64,000 nucleotides of DNA from Rhodanobacter panaciterrae (GTDB lineage Bacteria > Pseudomonadota > Gammaproteobacteria > Xanthomonadales > Rhodanobacteraceae): positions 1,736,001 to 1,800,000 of the forward strand of contig NZ_BMXT01000001.1 of NCBI RefSeq assembly GCF_014651895.1. The letters are read 5' to 3'. A program made the position numbers and the translations under genes. The notes beneath the pieces are model-generated. The model was not told the origin of the DNA and searched no databases. It saw only the letters and a list, made by a program, of their open reading frames with translations. This document shows, one piece after another, positions 1-14,339 of the stretch (the stretch's first letter is position 1; every line of letters begins with the position of its first letter).

Positions 1-288
1 GAAGATGCGCTCCCCTTCCGCCTGGTCGTGAATCTGGATCGACACCGAGCAGCCCTTGATGCCGTCGTACGGACGGTCGGGCGGACAGTCGGAGGCCATC
101 AACACCTGGTCGCCGATTTCCAGCCGCACGTGGATCAGCATGTCACGAGTTTCCGCCGGCATGTTCTCGCAGCCAGGCGCTTCGCCGAAGCGCATCATCG
201 TGGTGATCTTGCCGCGCAGGCACTGCTCGTAGAACTTGAATGCCGCTTCGGCCTTGCCGTCGAAGATGAGGTAGCTGGTCAGTTGCAT
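1..288 (-). CDS. PhnB-like VOC-fold protein (3' end outside window)
   Basis: The first 96 residues are visible; the gene continues past the window edge, so the stop is not seen. The protein opens MQLTSYLIFDGKAEAAF, with FYEQCL shortly after. This matches the PhnB / 3-demethylubiquinone methyltransferase-like branch of the vicinal oxygen chelate (glyoxalase) fold, a family often of unknown substrate. The ATG at 288 has a CGGAGC ribosome-binding site 6-7 bases upstream. It lies 46 bases downstream of the YCII gene on the same strand, so the two are probably one operon. VOC and YCII genes commonly sit together, often with an ECF sigma factor that could lie beyond the edge. Family assignment is good; the reaction is unknown. 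Confidence 0.8.
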   Translation of the reverse strand, partial: MQLTSYLIFDGKAEAAFKFYEQCLRGKITTMMRFGEAPGCENMPAETRDMLIHVRLEIGDQVLMASDCPPDRPYDGIKGCSVSIQIHDQAEGERIF

Positions 289-334
289 GGGAATGCTCCG
301 TCGGTTTTGCGTCGAGGCCGGATCGAGACCCGGC

Positions 335-754
335 TCATGATTTGGCAGCGACCTGCGCGCGCAAACGCTCTTCCCGCTCGCGCAGCTCGGGCGTGAGCTC
401 GGCGCCGAAATCCTCCGCCTCGAACACCTGGCGCAATTCGATCTCGGTGCCGCCATCGAACGGGGCGCGTTTGAGCCACTCGATCGCCTCGTCCTTCGAC
501 TTCACCTGCCACAGCCAGAAGCCGGCGATCAACTCCTTGCTTTCGGTGAACGGCCCGTCGATCACCGTGCGCTGATGGCCGGAGAATTTCACCCGCACGC
601 CCTTCGAGCTCGGCTGCAGGCCCTCGCCCGCCAGCATGATGCCGGCCTTCACCAGCTCCTCGTTGTAGTTGCCCATCTCGGTCAGCAGCTGCTCGCTCGG
701 CATCACGCCGGCTTCCGTGTCCTTGTCCGCTTTCACTATCACCATGAATCGCAT
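335..754 (-). CDS. YCII/DGPF-domain protein
   Basis: A 139-residue protein starting MRFMVIVKADKDTEAG with the signature VIDGPFTESKELIAGFWLW around residues 64-82, diagnostic of the YCII-related DGPF family. These are small ferredoxin-like-fold proteins, often encoded beside ECF sigma factors and PhnB-like proteins; their biochemical role is mostly unknown. The start is supported by a GAGGAGA motif 7 bases before the ATG. It is the upstream gene of the pair with the VOC protein. No signal peptide or membrane segment is visible. Confidence 0.85.
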   Translation of the reverse strand: MRFMVIVKADKDTEAGVMPSEQLLTEMGNYNEELVKAGIMLAGEGLQPSSKGVRVKFSGHQRTVIDGPFTESKELIAGFWLWQVKSKDEAIEWLKRAPFDGGTEIELRQVFEAEDFGAELTPELREREERLRAQVAAKS

Positions 755-953
755 CGTCGTGTCTCCTCTGCATCGTGGGTTGGAAGTCTCGGCCGACGGA
801 TAGACATGGCCCGCCGAAACCCCTGGTTCTGTCCAGACGACGAACGAATCATCGTCGAATCGACATCTCCGGCATCAATATCTGGAAATATTCTCAGGTT
901 ACGGGACAGCGCGTCGCTATGCTGTGCGCATGGCGTCATCAGGACAGCAAGGC

Positions 954-3900
954 ATGAAGGAAAACCCAGGCGGACTGATCGTCCATCGCGGCAGCCGCAC
1001 CGAGCGGCTGGCCGACGAACTGGCGCAGCAGCTTGAGGCGCAACGACCCGCCAATCCGCTGGCCAAGCAGACGGTCGTGGTAGCGCATCCAGGCCTGCAG
1101 CGCTGGCTGCTCGGCCGTTTCGCACAGCGCCATGGTGCGCATGGCGGCCATGGCATTGCCGCCAATTACGACATGATCCTGCCGTGGCAGTGGTTCGAGC
1201 GTACCGCCCGCTGCGTGCTGGGCGACGAGGCCTTGGTCGGCGGTGCGTATCGGCATGAAGTGCTGCGCTGGCGTCTGCTGATGGCGCTGCCGTCACTGAA
1301 GGCCGCGGAAGTCACCACTTACCTGGCAGGCGACGATGCCGCGCGGCGAAGCTTTCAACTGGCCGAACATCTGGCCGGGCTGTACACGCAGTACCTGATC
1401 TATCGGCCGGACTGGATTCTCGACTGGGAGCAGCATCCCGGCCAGCACGGCCGCGACTGGCAGGCGACGCTGTGGCGGTCACTGCAGACATCCATCAACC
1501 GCCCACACCGCGCCCAGCGTAGTGCGGTACTGCTCGATGCGCTGCGTGCGGGTCGCGATCTGGCCAACGACGCGCCGCTGCACGTGTTCGGCGTCAGCCA
1601 CTTGCCACCGGATGTGCTGCAGGCCCTGCAGGCCACCGCGCTGCATACACCCGTGCATCTGTATTTCCCCGATCCCTGCCGCGAGCACTGGGTCTACCTG
1701 CGCAAGCAGCGCTTCCTGCTGACCCACGCCGACGACCCGGAAGCGCTGTATTACGAGGTCGGCCATCCGCTGCTGGTGGCGCTGGGTCGCATCGCGCAGG
1801 ATTTCTGCCTGACCCTAGACGAATGCGACGCGATCGACGAACGCGATCCGCTCGACGACGCCGAGCCGCTGCCCGGCGAAACCTCGCTGCTGGCACAACT
1901 GCAGTCCAGCATCCGCTGCCTGCAGCCGGAACTGGTCGGCGCAACGCTGCGCGAACAGGTCGCCGATGGCGCCAAGGTGGAAGCACTCCTGCCCGCCTTG
2001 CGCAACGATCCCAGCCTGCGCGTGCACGCCTGCCACACCCGCCTGCGTGAGCTGGAGGTGTTGAAGAACAGCTTGCTGCGCTGCCTCGCGGACGATCCGA
2101 GCCTGCATCATCGCGACATCGTGGTGATGGCGCCGGACATCAGCGCGTACGCGCCGTATCTGGCCGCCGTGTTCGGCGAGCCGGCGCAGTACCGCAGCGA
2201 TCCGTCGCACATTCCCTGGCATCTGGCCGACGTCGGGCTGGCGCGCGCGCACCCGTTGATGAGCGCGTTTGCGCAGGTGCTGGACCTGGCCGAGAGCCGC
2301 TTCACGGTCAGTGAGGTACTGGACTTCCTCGACGTGCCCGCCGTGGCACGACGCTTCGCGATCGACCCCAGCGGACGCGATGCACTGGAGCGCTGGCTGC
2401 GCCGCGCCCGTGTGGCATGGGGACTGGATGCCGCGATGAAAGCCGAGGTCGGCGCCGCCGCGACCGACGCAAACTCGTGGCAGTTCGGCTTCGACCGCAT
2501 ATACGCGGGGCTGATCGTGGGACAGGACGCCGACAACGAACTGCTCGATGGAATCCTGCCGCTGGATGGCGTCTCCGGTAGCGCGGTCGAGGCCTTGGGT
2601 CAGTTCGATCGCCTGCTGGGCGAACTGCGTCAGGCACGCAACGAGTTCGCCAGCGCGCGCCCGCTCGCCGCGTGGAGCCAGTGGCTGCTGGAACTGATCG
2701 ACGCGCTGTTTCTCGCCGACCTGCGCGACACCACCGAAAACAACGCGCTCGATGCGCTGCGCCGACTCGCCGCCAGCCTCGGCAGCCAGGCCGCGGAAAC
2801 CGGTATCCAGGCACCCCTGCCATGGAGCGTGGTGCGCGAAGCCGTACGCGGTGCACTCGACGCGGTGCCGGAACGCCAGTCCTTCCTGCTCGGTGGGGTG
2901 ACGTTCTGCGGGCTGGTGCCGCAACGCTCGATCCCGTTCCGGGTGGTCTGCCTGCTCGGCATGAACGAGGACGAGTTCCCGCGCCCCGGCAACGACGCTG
3001 GCCTCAACAAGATACTCAGTCAGCCACGCCGTGGCGACCGCGACACCCGCAGCGAGGATCGCTATCTGTTCCTCGAAGCGATGATGTCGGCGCGCGATGT
3101 GCTGCACATCAGCTATGTCGGCGAAGGCGTGCGCGACGGCAAGCCACGCAATCCGGCCGCACCGCTGGCCGAGCTGCTGCAATTCCTCGACGAACAACAC
3201 GCGATCGCCGACAACGAAGACGCCGACCGACCCTGGTGCATCCGCCATCCGCTGCAACCGTTCGACGCGCGCTATTACGAGCGCGACGCCGATGGCCAGC
3301 CGCGGCACGACCCGCGACTGTTCTCGTACGACCCCGCATATCTCGCTGCGCCGTCCAACGCTGACGCGCCACGTTTTCTTGGTGACATGGTCAGCACACC
3401 GCAACCCACCGCCACTGCCAGCAACGAGGTCACGCTTGGCGCCCTCAAGCGGTACTGGCGCGATCCCGTCAAGGATGCGCTGCTGCGCGGCCACGGCATC
3501 AGCCTACAAGCACTCGATAGCGTCGGCTGGCCCGATCGCGAGCCACTGGAAACCGGGCTCGACCGGATCGAACGGGTCGATCACCGGCTGCTGTTTGAAA
3601 CCCTCGCCGCCGGCCGCAGCGAACTGCCCGCCGAACCGCCGGCATGGCTCGCACGCTCCGGCATGCTGGCCGGCGGTGCCATTGGCGCCGAGACCTACAC
3701 GCAACTGCGCGACTCGCTGCAAGGCCTGCTCGACAGCGCGCAGCCATTGTTCGCTGATGGCGCCGCGCAACCACTGGCACAAGCGATCGACCTGGATCTC
3801 GGCGATGACCTGCGCCTGACCGGCGTGGTCGATCGCGTCTTTCATGGCGCCGACGGCCGCCTGCTGCTGTTCGATGCACAGCCGAGCCGAGCCGCCGGCC

Positions 3901-4402
3901 TGAGAGAAATGCTGGCCTTCTATATCGACTGGGCCGCGCTGCGACTGACCCATGCCAACGCCATGCACGGCGATTATCTGGAGCCGACGTCCAACAACAA
4001 GAAGGCACGCAGCTCAGGCCTGCTCGATCCCATCCGCGCTCAGGACACCACCCAGCTTCGACATGGACTGCGCCACCTGATCGAGGCATATCGGTCCGCC
4101 GGGCAACAGCCGCTGTTGTTCTTCCCGCGCACCGCGCAGGCCTATGCCGCCAGCGAGCCGGAGGCGCGTCTCGGCAAAGCTGCAGCCACATGGGCAGGCG
4201 ACGACTTCAATGGCGGCGAACGCGACTACGCACCCGGCTATGCCGCCCTGCTGAGTCGCGGACTGGAGTTGTTCGACGCGGACAGTTCGGCACATCACGC
4301 CTTCGTTGCCGCTACCGAACTGGTCTGCGCAGTGCTCGATCCACAGCACACGATGCTGTTGAAAACGCCAGCATCCGAACCTGCCGGCACCGGGGAACAG
4401 GC

Positions 4403-4406
<4 letters not shown>
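954..4406 (+). CDS. recC: RecBCD nuclease/helicase subunit gamma (RecC)
   Basis: A 1150-residue RecC, close to the usual 1100-1150. RecC is the scaffold of RecBCD, recognises Chi in enterobacteria and holds a degenerate nuclease-like domain. Recognisable blocks include the N-terminal LIVHRGSRTERLADEL, the LPWQWFER region, and VCLLGMNEDEFPRP around residues 660-680, typical of RecC. Starts at 924 (GTG), 930 (ATG) and 954 (ATG) are all in frame. I chose 954 because the conserved sequence begins directly after it and AAGG precedes it, but the spacing is short and the choice is not certain. It overlaps recB by four bases (ATGA), implying translational coupling of the complex. Confidence 0.95.
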
Positions 4407-8004
<3,598 letters not shown>

Positions 8005-8008
<4 letters not shown>

Positions 8009-9849
8009 ATCGCCCCTTGCCCGCAGCCGCGCCTGCCGACGAGCGTGCGATCGACCAGACCTTGGCGCAGTGGGTGTTCAAACGCACCGACTCGGCCCTG
8101 CTCGCCAGCGCTGTACGTGCGGCCAGCAGCGCCGAAGGCCACGGCCATTCCTGCGCGTGGTTGACTGACCCGCAGACCGATGCTGGCTTCGATGCCGACG
8201 CGCTGGACGTACTGCGCCAGCACGCATGGGTTGGCGACGGATCGCGATTCACGCCGTTCGTGCTTGATGCACAGAACCGTTTCTACCTGAGGCGCAACTG
8301 GCAGCACGAGACGAAGCTCGCCGCGGCGATCCTGCAGCGTTGCCAACAACGTACGCTGCCGATTCCCGCCGATACACTGACCGACGATTTGGACGCACTG
8401 TTCGCGGGCATGCCGGCAGGGAATACCGACTGGCAACGCGCCGCGGTAGCAGCGGTGCCTGGTGCACGCTTCTTCGTGCTCACCGGCGGCCCCGGCACCG
8501 GCAAGACCACGACTGTCGTGCGTATGCTGCTGATGCTGTTGCGCCATGCCCGCGCCTGCGGGCTGCCGGCACTACCGTCGATCGCGCTCGCCGCACCCAC
8601 CGGCAAGGCCGCTCAGCGACTGGTGCAGGCCATCGCCAAAGGCAAGGCCGAACTGCAGACGACATTGCCGAAGGAAGATTTCCGCGACCTGCTGCCACTC
8701 ATTCCGCACGCAGACGCGCGCACCCTGCATCGCCTGCTCGGCTATCGGCCGATGGAGAACACCTTCAGCCATAGCGCACGCAACCCGCTGGCCGAGGACA
8801 TCGTGGTGGTCGACGAAGCGTCGATGGTGGATCTGGCGATGATGTGTCAGTTGCTGGAGGCGCTGCGTCCCGACGCCGTGCTGATCCTGCTCGGTGATCC
8901 GGGACAACTCGCTTCTGTCGATGCCGGCTCGGTACTCGCCGACATCGTCGCCAGCGCGCCGTCGAACCAGTTGCCGCCGGGCATGGCCGCCCTGCTCGCG
9001 CCCATGCTGCAAAATGCGCCAGGCACGACGACGAATGATGCGGCACTGGCCGGACAAGTGCTGACGCTCACTCACAGCTGGCGCGCCGGCAGCGGCTTGC
9101 AACGCGGCATCGAGGCACTGCGCGACACGCCCGACCCAGCGTGGCTGGACACCCTGCTGAGCGCGCGCGCGGACGGCGACCTGCACCTGCGCCACTGCCC
9201 CAACCCGCATGCCCTGCGCGCCTGCGTCGACAGCTGGATCGAGCGGCATGTCGACCTGCTGCAGGCGTTGCTGACCTCGTCGTCCATCGACGCCGGCGCT
9301 GCGCTGCAAAACCTGCATCAACTGCAGATCCTGTCTGCACTGCGCGACGGCCCATTCGGCGCGCAAGGTCTCAACGAACTGATCAGCCGCCAGCTCGCCG
9401 CCCGTTTCGGTATCGATAGCAACCACGCCTGGTACCACGGCCGTCCGGTGATCATCACCCGCAACGACTATGCCCGCGGCCTGTTCAACGGCGACGTCGG
9501 CATCGCATTGCAAGGTGCGGACGGACTGCGTGTGTGGTTTGAACTCAGCGATCGCGACGGCAACGCCGGCCTGCGCAGCTTCTCGCCACGCGCCCTGCCC
9601 GCGCACGAAAGCGCCTGGGCGATCACCATCCATCGCAGCCAGGGTTCGGAATATCGCGATGTGGCCGTAGTGCTGCCACCGGACGAAGACAACCGCATAC
9701 TCACCCGCGAACTGGTCTACACCGCCATCTCGCGCGCCAGAAACCACGCCGAGATGTGGGTTACCGATACCTCGCTGCGTGCAGCATTGAGTCGCCCAAT
9801 CCAGCGCCAGGGTGGCTTGCGCGAACGACTGGTTCCCGGAAAAGCGTGA
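8005..9849 (+). CDS. recD: RecBCD helicase subunit alpha (RecD)
   Basis: A 614-residue RecD, the fast 5'-3' SF1B helicase of RecBCD. The Walker A motif GGPGTGKT lies at residues 161-168, followed by a DEASMVD Walker B, LLGDPGQLASVDAGSVL, and the C-terminal AITIHRSQGSEY and TAISRA blocks of the RecD/TraA fold. Length is normal (608 in E. coli). The start overlaps the recB stop (ATGA), so recC, recB and recD form one tightly coupled operon. It converges on pilE with only 28 bases between the two stop codons and no obvious terminator. Confidence 0.97.
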
Positions 9850-9877
9850 AGGGTGATAACGAACCCCGACTACATCC

Positions 9878-10423
9878 TTACCAGCATTGCGCCACGGTGC
9901 CGGTGCCACCGCTGATGTTGCGCGCGCCGGCCTGGTTGATCGTCAGCGTGCCGCACAGGGTATCCCTGGCCAACTGTGTACCTTGGGGTACGGCCTGGAT
10001 GGTGTAGCTCGAAACACTCGCCGCACCGCTCGGGAAGCTATAGCCGTAGTCGGTACCGGTTCGCTGGGGTGTCGCGCAATCCAGGTTGGCTGATGCCAAT
10101 GTATTTGAATTGCTGGCCGCATCCTGATCGTAACGCAGGTTGGTCGTGTAATAGCGCTCCATGTAATTGGCGTACTCCGACAGGCATCCTTTCGCCGCCG
10201 TCCTGCGGGTTTTGGTGATGTAGTTGGTGTACGTGGGCAACGCGATCGCAGCCAGGACCGCAATGATCCCCACCACGATCAACAACTCGATCAGGGTGAA
10301 GCCGGCGTTGCGCAGAACATGGCCCCGTTCGCGATCCGCATGAGAACGGCGGGCAAATGGCATCCCGTATCCGGTGTCCACGGACGCTGATCTGGTTTCA
10401 TTCGACGAGAGCGATTTCATCAT
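9878..10423 (-). CDS. pilE: Type IV minor pilin PilE-like
   Basis: A 181-residue type IV prepilin, the last gene of the minor-pilin operon. The prepilin peptidase site is [13 protein letters not shown], with Glu5 after the cleavage point and the hydrophobic N-terminal helix following. Cysteines in the C-terminal half (GCLSE, LDCAT, TLCGT, VAQCW) fit the pilin D-region disulfides. The ATG at 10423 is preceded by AAAGGA about 5 bases upstream, giving a 41-residue leader, which is long for this class. The Met at leader position 21 is an alternative start with no clear ribosome-binding site. Minor pilins prime pilus assembly with PilY1. The gene starts 8 bases after the pilY1 stop. Confidence 0.9.
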   Translation of the reverse strand: MMKSLSSNETRSASVDTGYGMPFARRSHADRERGHVLRNAGFTLIELLIVVGIIAVLAAIALPTYTNYITKTRRTAAKGCLSEYANYMERYYTTNLRYDQDAASNSNTLASANLDCATPQRTGTDYGYSFPSGAASVSSYTIQAVPQGTQLARDTLCGTLTINQAGARNISGGTGTVAQCW

Positions 10424-10431
10424 TCATTCCT

Positions 10432-13400
10432 TTACTGGGCGATCAGCTCTCGCCAGGAAACACGCTGCAAGGTGCCGGAGGTGCCGGAGGTCTTGATGCT
10501 GGTGGCGTTGCCGTTGTCGAAGCTCACCAGCATGCTGCCACCCATGAAGATCGGATTATTCGGCAACGAACTGAAGCCCATGCCGCTGGTCGCTACCGGC
10601 TTGCCGCCCACCATGATGTAGTCGGCCGGCTGGTTGATCTGTCCGTCACCATTGAGATCGAAGAAACTCGACGTCGGGTTGGTACCGGTAAATGGATCGA
10701 CCGCCATGATCCAGCCACGACCGGAGGGATTGCAGAGATCCGTTACCTGCGGAATCCGTGTCGTCGCCAACAACTGATTGCCTTGGAACTGGTTCGGCGT
10801 GACAACCCGCTCACCCTGGGCAATCTCATGGGCAGCGTCGTAGGCGTAGGTGACTGTGCCATCACTGGCGGTGGTACTGGTCGGTGACAACAGATCCATG
10901 TACCAGCCGGATTTACCCGTCATATCGGATGTGGTCGGCTTCGGCGTCACTGCCCGTGCTGGCGCGATAGCCGCCGTCTTGACCGTGCCATCCGTGTTCA
11001 ACACCGCTGCCGTTCCCGGCGTTTCCGCGACGATAAAGCGTTGCTTCAGATTGCTGCGTCCCACGGTATTGGTGCCATCGGCCGCCAGCCCGTTAGTGGT
11101 GGACTGCACGATCAAGCCGTACCAGGACTGGGTCGTCGTCGTGGTAAGGTCTGCGCTGCTCAGGTATTGACCCGTGCCGAAGAACACCCACAGGTCCTGC
11201 GTGGTCGGGTTCTTACCTATCAGCATACCGCCGGTAATCGGCTGCGCATTGCCACCGGTAGCTGCATCCATGGCCGTGAACAACTTGGTGCCGGTGCTGG
11301 TGGGAGTGGCCGCGTACGTAGTGACATTCACTCCGTTTACCTTGGTTACGGTGGCCTGGTTGAGGACAAACGACCATACCCGACCTTGCGCATCGCCCGC
11401 ATAGGCCATTGTGCTGATGCCGACCGACAGGTCATTCATCCACACGGCCGGAGCCGCCAGACCGTTTCCGGCTGTGGAGTCGGTCGTATGTACGTTGAGG
11501 GTGCCGTCGCTGATCTTGAATTGCAGCAGGGCTGCCGTTCCGTTCTTGCTGTTGTAGCCATTGCCGATCAACACCGACCAGTTACCGTTGCCGGTTGTAT
11601 CGGCAGAACCGGCATCGTTGGTCTGGGCGATGACCGGCTTACCGGTCATCTGCCCGATATAGTCGGCGTTGGTGCCGCCGTCACCAGCGGAACGCTCCCA
11701 CAACAGCGTGATATTGGCCGGATTAGTGACATCCAGTGCGTAGATCGCCTTGGCCAGGCCTCGACCGGTCGTGCCCACGGCCACGCTGTGCCAAGCCGTT
11801 CCGAAATAGACATCAGCTACCGTCAGTTCGCCGTCATTGAAGTACTGGTGCGGTACCGCGGTCGTGGTGCCGTAATTGGGATCGGACAGGGTTGCAAGGC
11901 CGCCAGCGAGGCCGCCGGTGGTGATGACGGCAGCAGGCAGATAGGCATAGACCTCGGCGCCCGTATCGGCGTTGAACGCGTGCAGCATGCCGTCATTCGC
12001 TGCCACAAAGATCAGCCCCTGACGCGTGGTCGCGGTATAGGTAAGGTAGGTGTCTGATCCGGTGAACGCCTGACCGACGAACTGATTAGGGTCGGGCTGC
12101 CCCACATATACCGGCTGGGAATCGACGATATCGCCGAGCGCCGTATCGCGGGTGCGGTAGATGCCACCCGGCTTCGGTTTTTCCATCGAAGCATCGCCGC
12201 GCAGATAGTTGATCATGTTCTGCTGGTCGGTAGCGGTGCTGCCCAACGCGGACTGTTCGGTGCTGGAAAGTTTGGTCGGGTCCGAGAACGCCACCGCCGC
12301 CACCGTACTAACACTCGGGTTGTAGGTGTAGATATTCCGCTGGGCAGCCGCGGGCAACGCAGTGACCGCCGACCAGTTGTTCTTGTTCTTCGTGTCCAGC
12401 GTGCCGAGATTGGGGTCCACTGCAATCGCCTTCAGGTCACCCTTCCACTTGGCGGTGTAGTAATTGGCTTGATAGGCGAAAGCACCGGTTTTCAACTGGG
12501 TAGAGTTCGCAGCCAGACTGGCACCGGTGCCTACGCGCTCGGCTGCACGCTTCAATGCATTCTTCAGTCCGTCGGAAAACGCCTGAGGGCTGGTGGCAGA
12601 GTAGAAGCCACCATGGCCGTTGACCGCCGCGTGCGCCAGGTCAGCGATATTGTTGATCGAGTCGGCTGCCGGTGTCGGCCAGCTGAAATTGCTGATCGCC
12701 GAGCCGCCATTGGCCCAAGTGAAAATCTGGTCAATCGTCGTACCGGTCGGCGCAATGCCCTGCGGTGTAAAGCCAAGACCCAAGGTAAACGTCGTCATGT
12801 GCTGCCAGAAGGCCGGGTCTTCGATGCTGGTCGGCACTTCATTGATGGCGCTGGTGCGCAAGTCCGTCATCCAGTACTTCATGGCCACATCGGCAAGCGT
12901 GTCGCTGTTGCTGTCACTGTATGGAAGCGCTGCCGTATATTGGTAACTGCTGTTGTTGATGCCAGTTATTGGCGCCGTGGCACTGGTGCCATCGATATTG
13001 CCGTTACCAGGATTGCTGTCATTCCAGAAGCCATCGGTGGTCAAGATGGTATACGACTGGCGGCACGCGAGTTCTTCGGTGTTACCGGTCGTCGCGTTTT
13101 TCGATTGCCACGGCTGATCGGTTTTGTAGTACTCGCCCACCGCGCCCAGTGCTTGGCGCAATGGCGTTCCGTTACTTGCACTCTCACCGGCAACCCAATT
13201 CCAGAAATTGGCTTTTTGGGTCCCTGCCGTGCCATCACCAAATGACTGGACCGTGGCAAGCTCATTGTTGCTTTTGTATTGGTCGCTGAAAGCATAGGTC
13301 GAGGAGGACGAGGCTGGTAGCCCTGTCGTGTTGTTTCCATTGATCGAGCCAAAACCCACTCGGTATGTGGAATCAACGCCTGAAAATGCATTCATCAGGC

Positions 13401-14244
13401 CACTTTTGGCCATCAAAATGCGGGTGTGATAGTAGGAAAACCAGTTGGCGATGTTTTGCCCAGCCACCACACCGCTTGGCGCTGCGGTGCCCGACGTATC
13501 GGATGCCACGACACAGTTGCTTTGTGTGCCGCAGCTCGTTGCAGCAACATAACTAACAGTATATGGACCTGCCGCAGCACCAGTCGAATACTGAAAATAA
13601 CCACTATATACCCTGGCGTAATACGTGCACGTACCATTGGTGAATCTATTACCTGTAAAATTCTGCCCGGAAGCACCATTCGCGCTGTAATAGGCATTGC
13701 ACTGGTTTCTGCTGACGTTGGTATATGTCGTCAACGTACTCGCTGCAGTATACGGAGAATATACAATATTCCCGGAATCATAAATAGTCTCGTTATAAGC
13801 AGTCAAATCCACAACAGCGGTTGTCGATGTTTTGAATCCATCGACCAAGGCACTGGTCAAACCAGTAGCATTTGCATACGACGTTCCATCCGCCTTGACC
13901 GGCGGCTTGTAAGTAATCGTCGGATTGTAATAAACGCCATTATTGGCAGCATCGATTAGAGCATCATTATTCGAGGAAGTTGTGTTGCCATTTGTATCGC
14001 AAACAACCCCATTGAGATAACAGAAATCCGGCATGTAATCCCACGCCATCGACCCGGAATCATCCAGCATCAAGGTGATATTCGGCGGTGGCGGCTTCTG
14101 GATGATCAGCGGAGCCTGATCGACCGCCACAGCGGCCAGGGCGGGCGAGAAGGCGACGCCCAGCAGCCAGACGGATACGCCAGTAGTCAACAGTCTGCCG
14201 AGAAAACTGCCGAGCTTGCTGTGCATACGGGAAGTGATGTTCAT
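10432..14244 (-). CDS. pilY1: PilY1-type pilus tip adhesin
   Basis: A 1270-residue secreted protein of the PilY1 family, which sits at the type IV pilus tip, primes assembly with the minor pilins and acts in adhesion and surface sensing. A signal peptide (LLTTGVSVWLLGVAFSPALA) precedes a von Willebrand A-like domain with a MIDAS motif DDSGS at 61-65. The C-terminal half has repeats such as VFVAANDGMLHAFNADTG-like blades of the beta-propeller. An EF-hand-like loop DLNGDGQINQPAD begins near residue 1196. I chose the ATG at 14244 because the signal peptide follows; an upstream in-frame start at 14343 would read through a tandem repeat. The VWA-region DNA (about 13430-14030) is much more AT-rich than its surroundings. 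Confidence 0.93.
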   Translation of the reverse strand: MNITSRMHSKLGSFLGRLLTTGVSVWLLGVAFSPALAAVAVDQAPLIIQKPPPPNITLMLDDSGSMAWDYMPDFCYLNGVVCDTNGNTTSSNNDALIDAANNGVYYNPTITYKPPVKADGTSYANATGLTSALVDGFKTSTTAVVDLTAYNETIYDSGNIVYSPYTAASTLTTYTNVSRNQCNAYYSANGASGQNFTGNRFTNGTCTYYARVYSGYFQYSTGAAAGPYTVSYVAATSCGTQSNCVVASDTSGTAAPSGVVAGQNIANWFSYYHTRILMAKSGLMNAFSGVDSTYRVGFGSINGNNTTGLPASSSSTYAFSDQYKSNNELATVQSFGDGTAGTQKANFWNWVAGESASNGTPLRQALGAVGEYYKTDQPWQSKNATTGNTEELACRQSYTILTTDGFWNDSNPGNGNIDGTSATAPITGINNSSYQYTAALPYSDSNSDTLADVAMKYWMTDLRTSAINEVPTSIEDPAFWQHMTTFTLGLGFTPQGIAPTGTTIDQIFTWANGGSAISNFSWPTPAADSINNIADLAHAAVNGHGGFYSATSPQAFSDGLKNALKRAAERVGTGASLAANSTQLKTGAFAYQANYYTAKWKGDLKAIAVDPNLGTLDTKNKNNWSAVTALPAAAQRNIYTYNPSVSTVAAVAFSDPTKLSSTEQSALGSTATDQQNMINYLRGDASMEKPKPGGIYRTRDTALGDIVDSQPVYVGQPDPNQFVGQAFTGSDTYLTYTATTRQGLIFVAANDGMLHAFNADTGAEVYAYLPAAVITTGGLAGGLATLSDPNYGTTTAVPHQYFNDGELTVADVYFGTAWHSVAVGTTGRGLAKAIYALDVTNPANITLLWERSAGDGGTNADYIGQMTGKPVIAQTNDAGSADTTGNGNWSVLIGNGYNSKNGTAALLQFKISDGTLNVHTTDSTAGNGLAAPAVWMNDLSVGISTMAYAGDAQGRVWSFVLNQATVTKVNGVNVTTYAATPTSTGTKLFTAMDAATGGNAQPITGGMLIGKNPTTQDLWVFFGTGQYLSSADLTTTTTQSWYGLIVQSTTNGLAADGTNTVGRSNLKQRFIVAETPGTAAVLNTDGTVKTAAIAPARAVTPKPTTSDMTGKSGWYMDLLSPTSTTASDGTVTYAYDAAHEIAQGERVVTPNQFQGNQLLATTRIPQVTDLCNPSGRGWIMAVDPFTGTNPTSSFFDLNGDGQINQPADYIMVGGKPVATSGMGFSSLPNNPIFMGGSMLVSFDNGNATSIKTSGTSGTLQRVSWRELIAQ

Positions 14245-14283
14245 GACGGTTCCGCTCTGTGCGATGGTGCGGCATGGGAAGGC

Positions 14284-14321
14284 CCATGTACCCTTGTATG
14301 GTCCATGTACCCTTGTATGGT
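14284..14321. repeat. 19-bp perfect tandem duplication before pilY1
   Basis: The 19-base unit CCATGTACCCTTGTATGGT occurs twice head to tail in the 95-base pilX-pilY1 gap. Each unit is itself partly palindromic, with ends CCAT and ATGG. The copies are identical, which suggests recent slippage or selection. It lies between the pilX stop and the pilY1 start, so it is in the transcribed leader of pilY1. Confidence 0.9.
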
Positions 14322-14339
14322 CAACGTACGGCTGGAAGC

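Noticed and set aside
1815..3494. A 559-codon minus-strand frame opposite recC, and similar frames opposite recB, recD, feoB and argAB
   Set aside because: Each is antisense to a well-supported gene, lacks a ribosome-binding site and has shadow-type composition.
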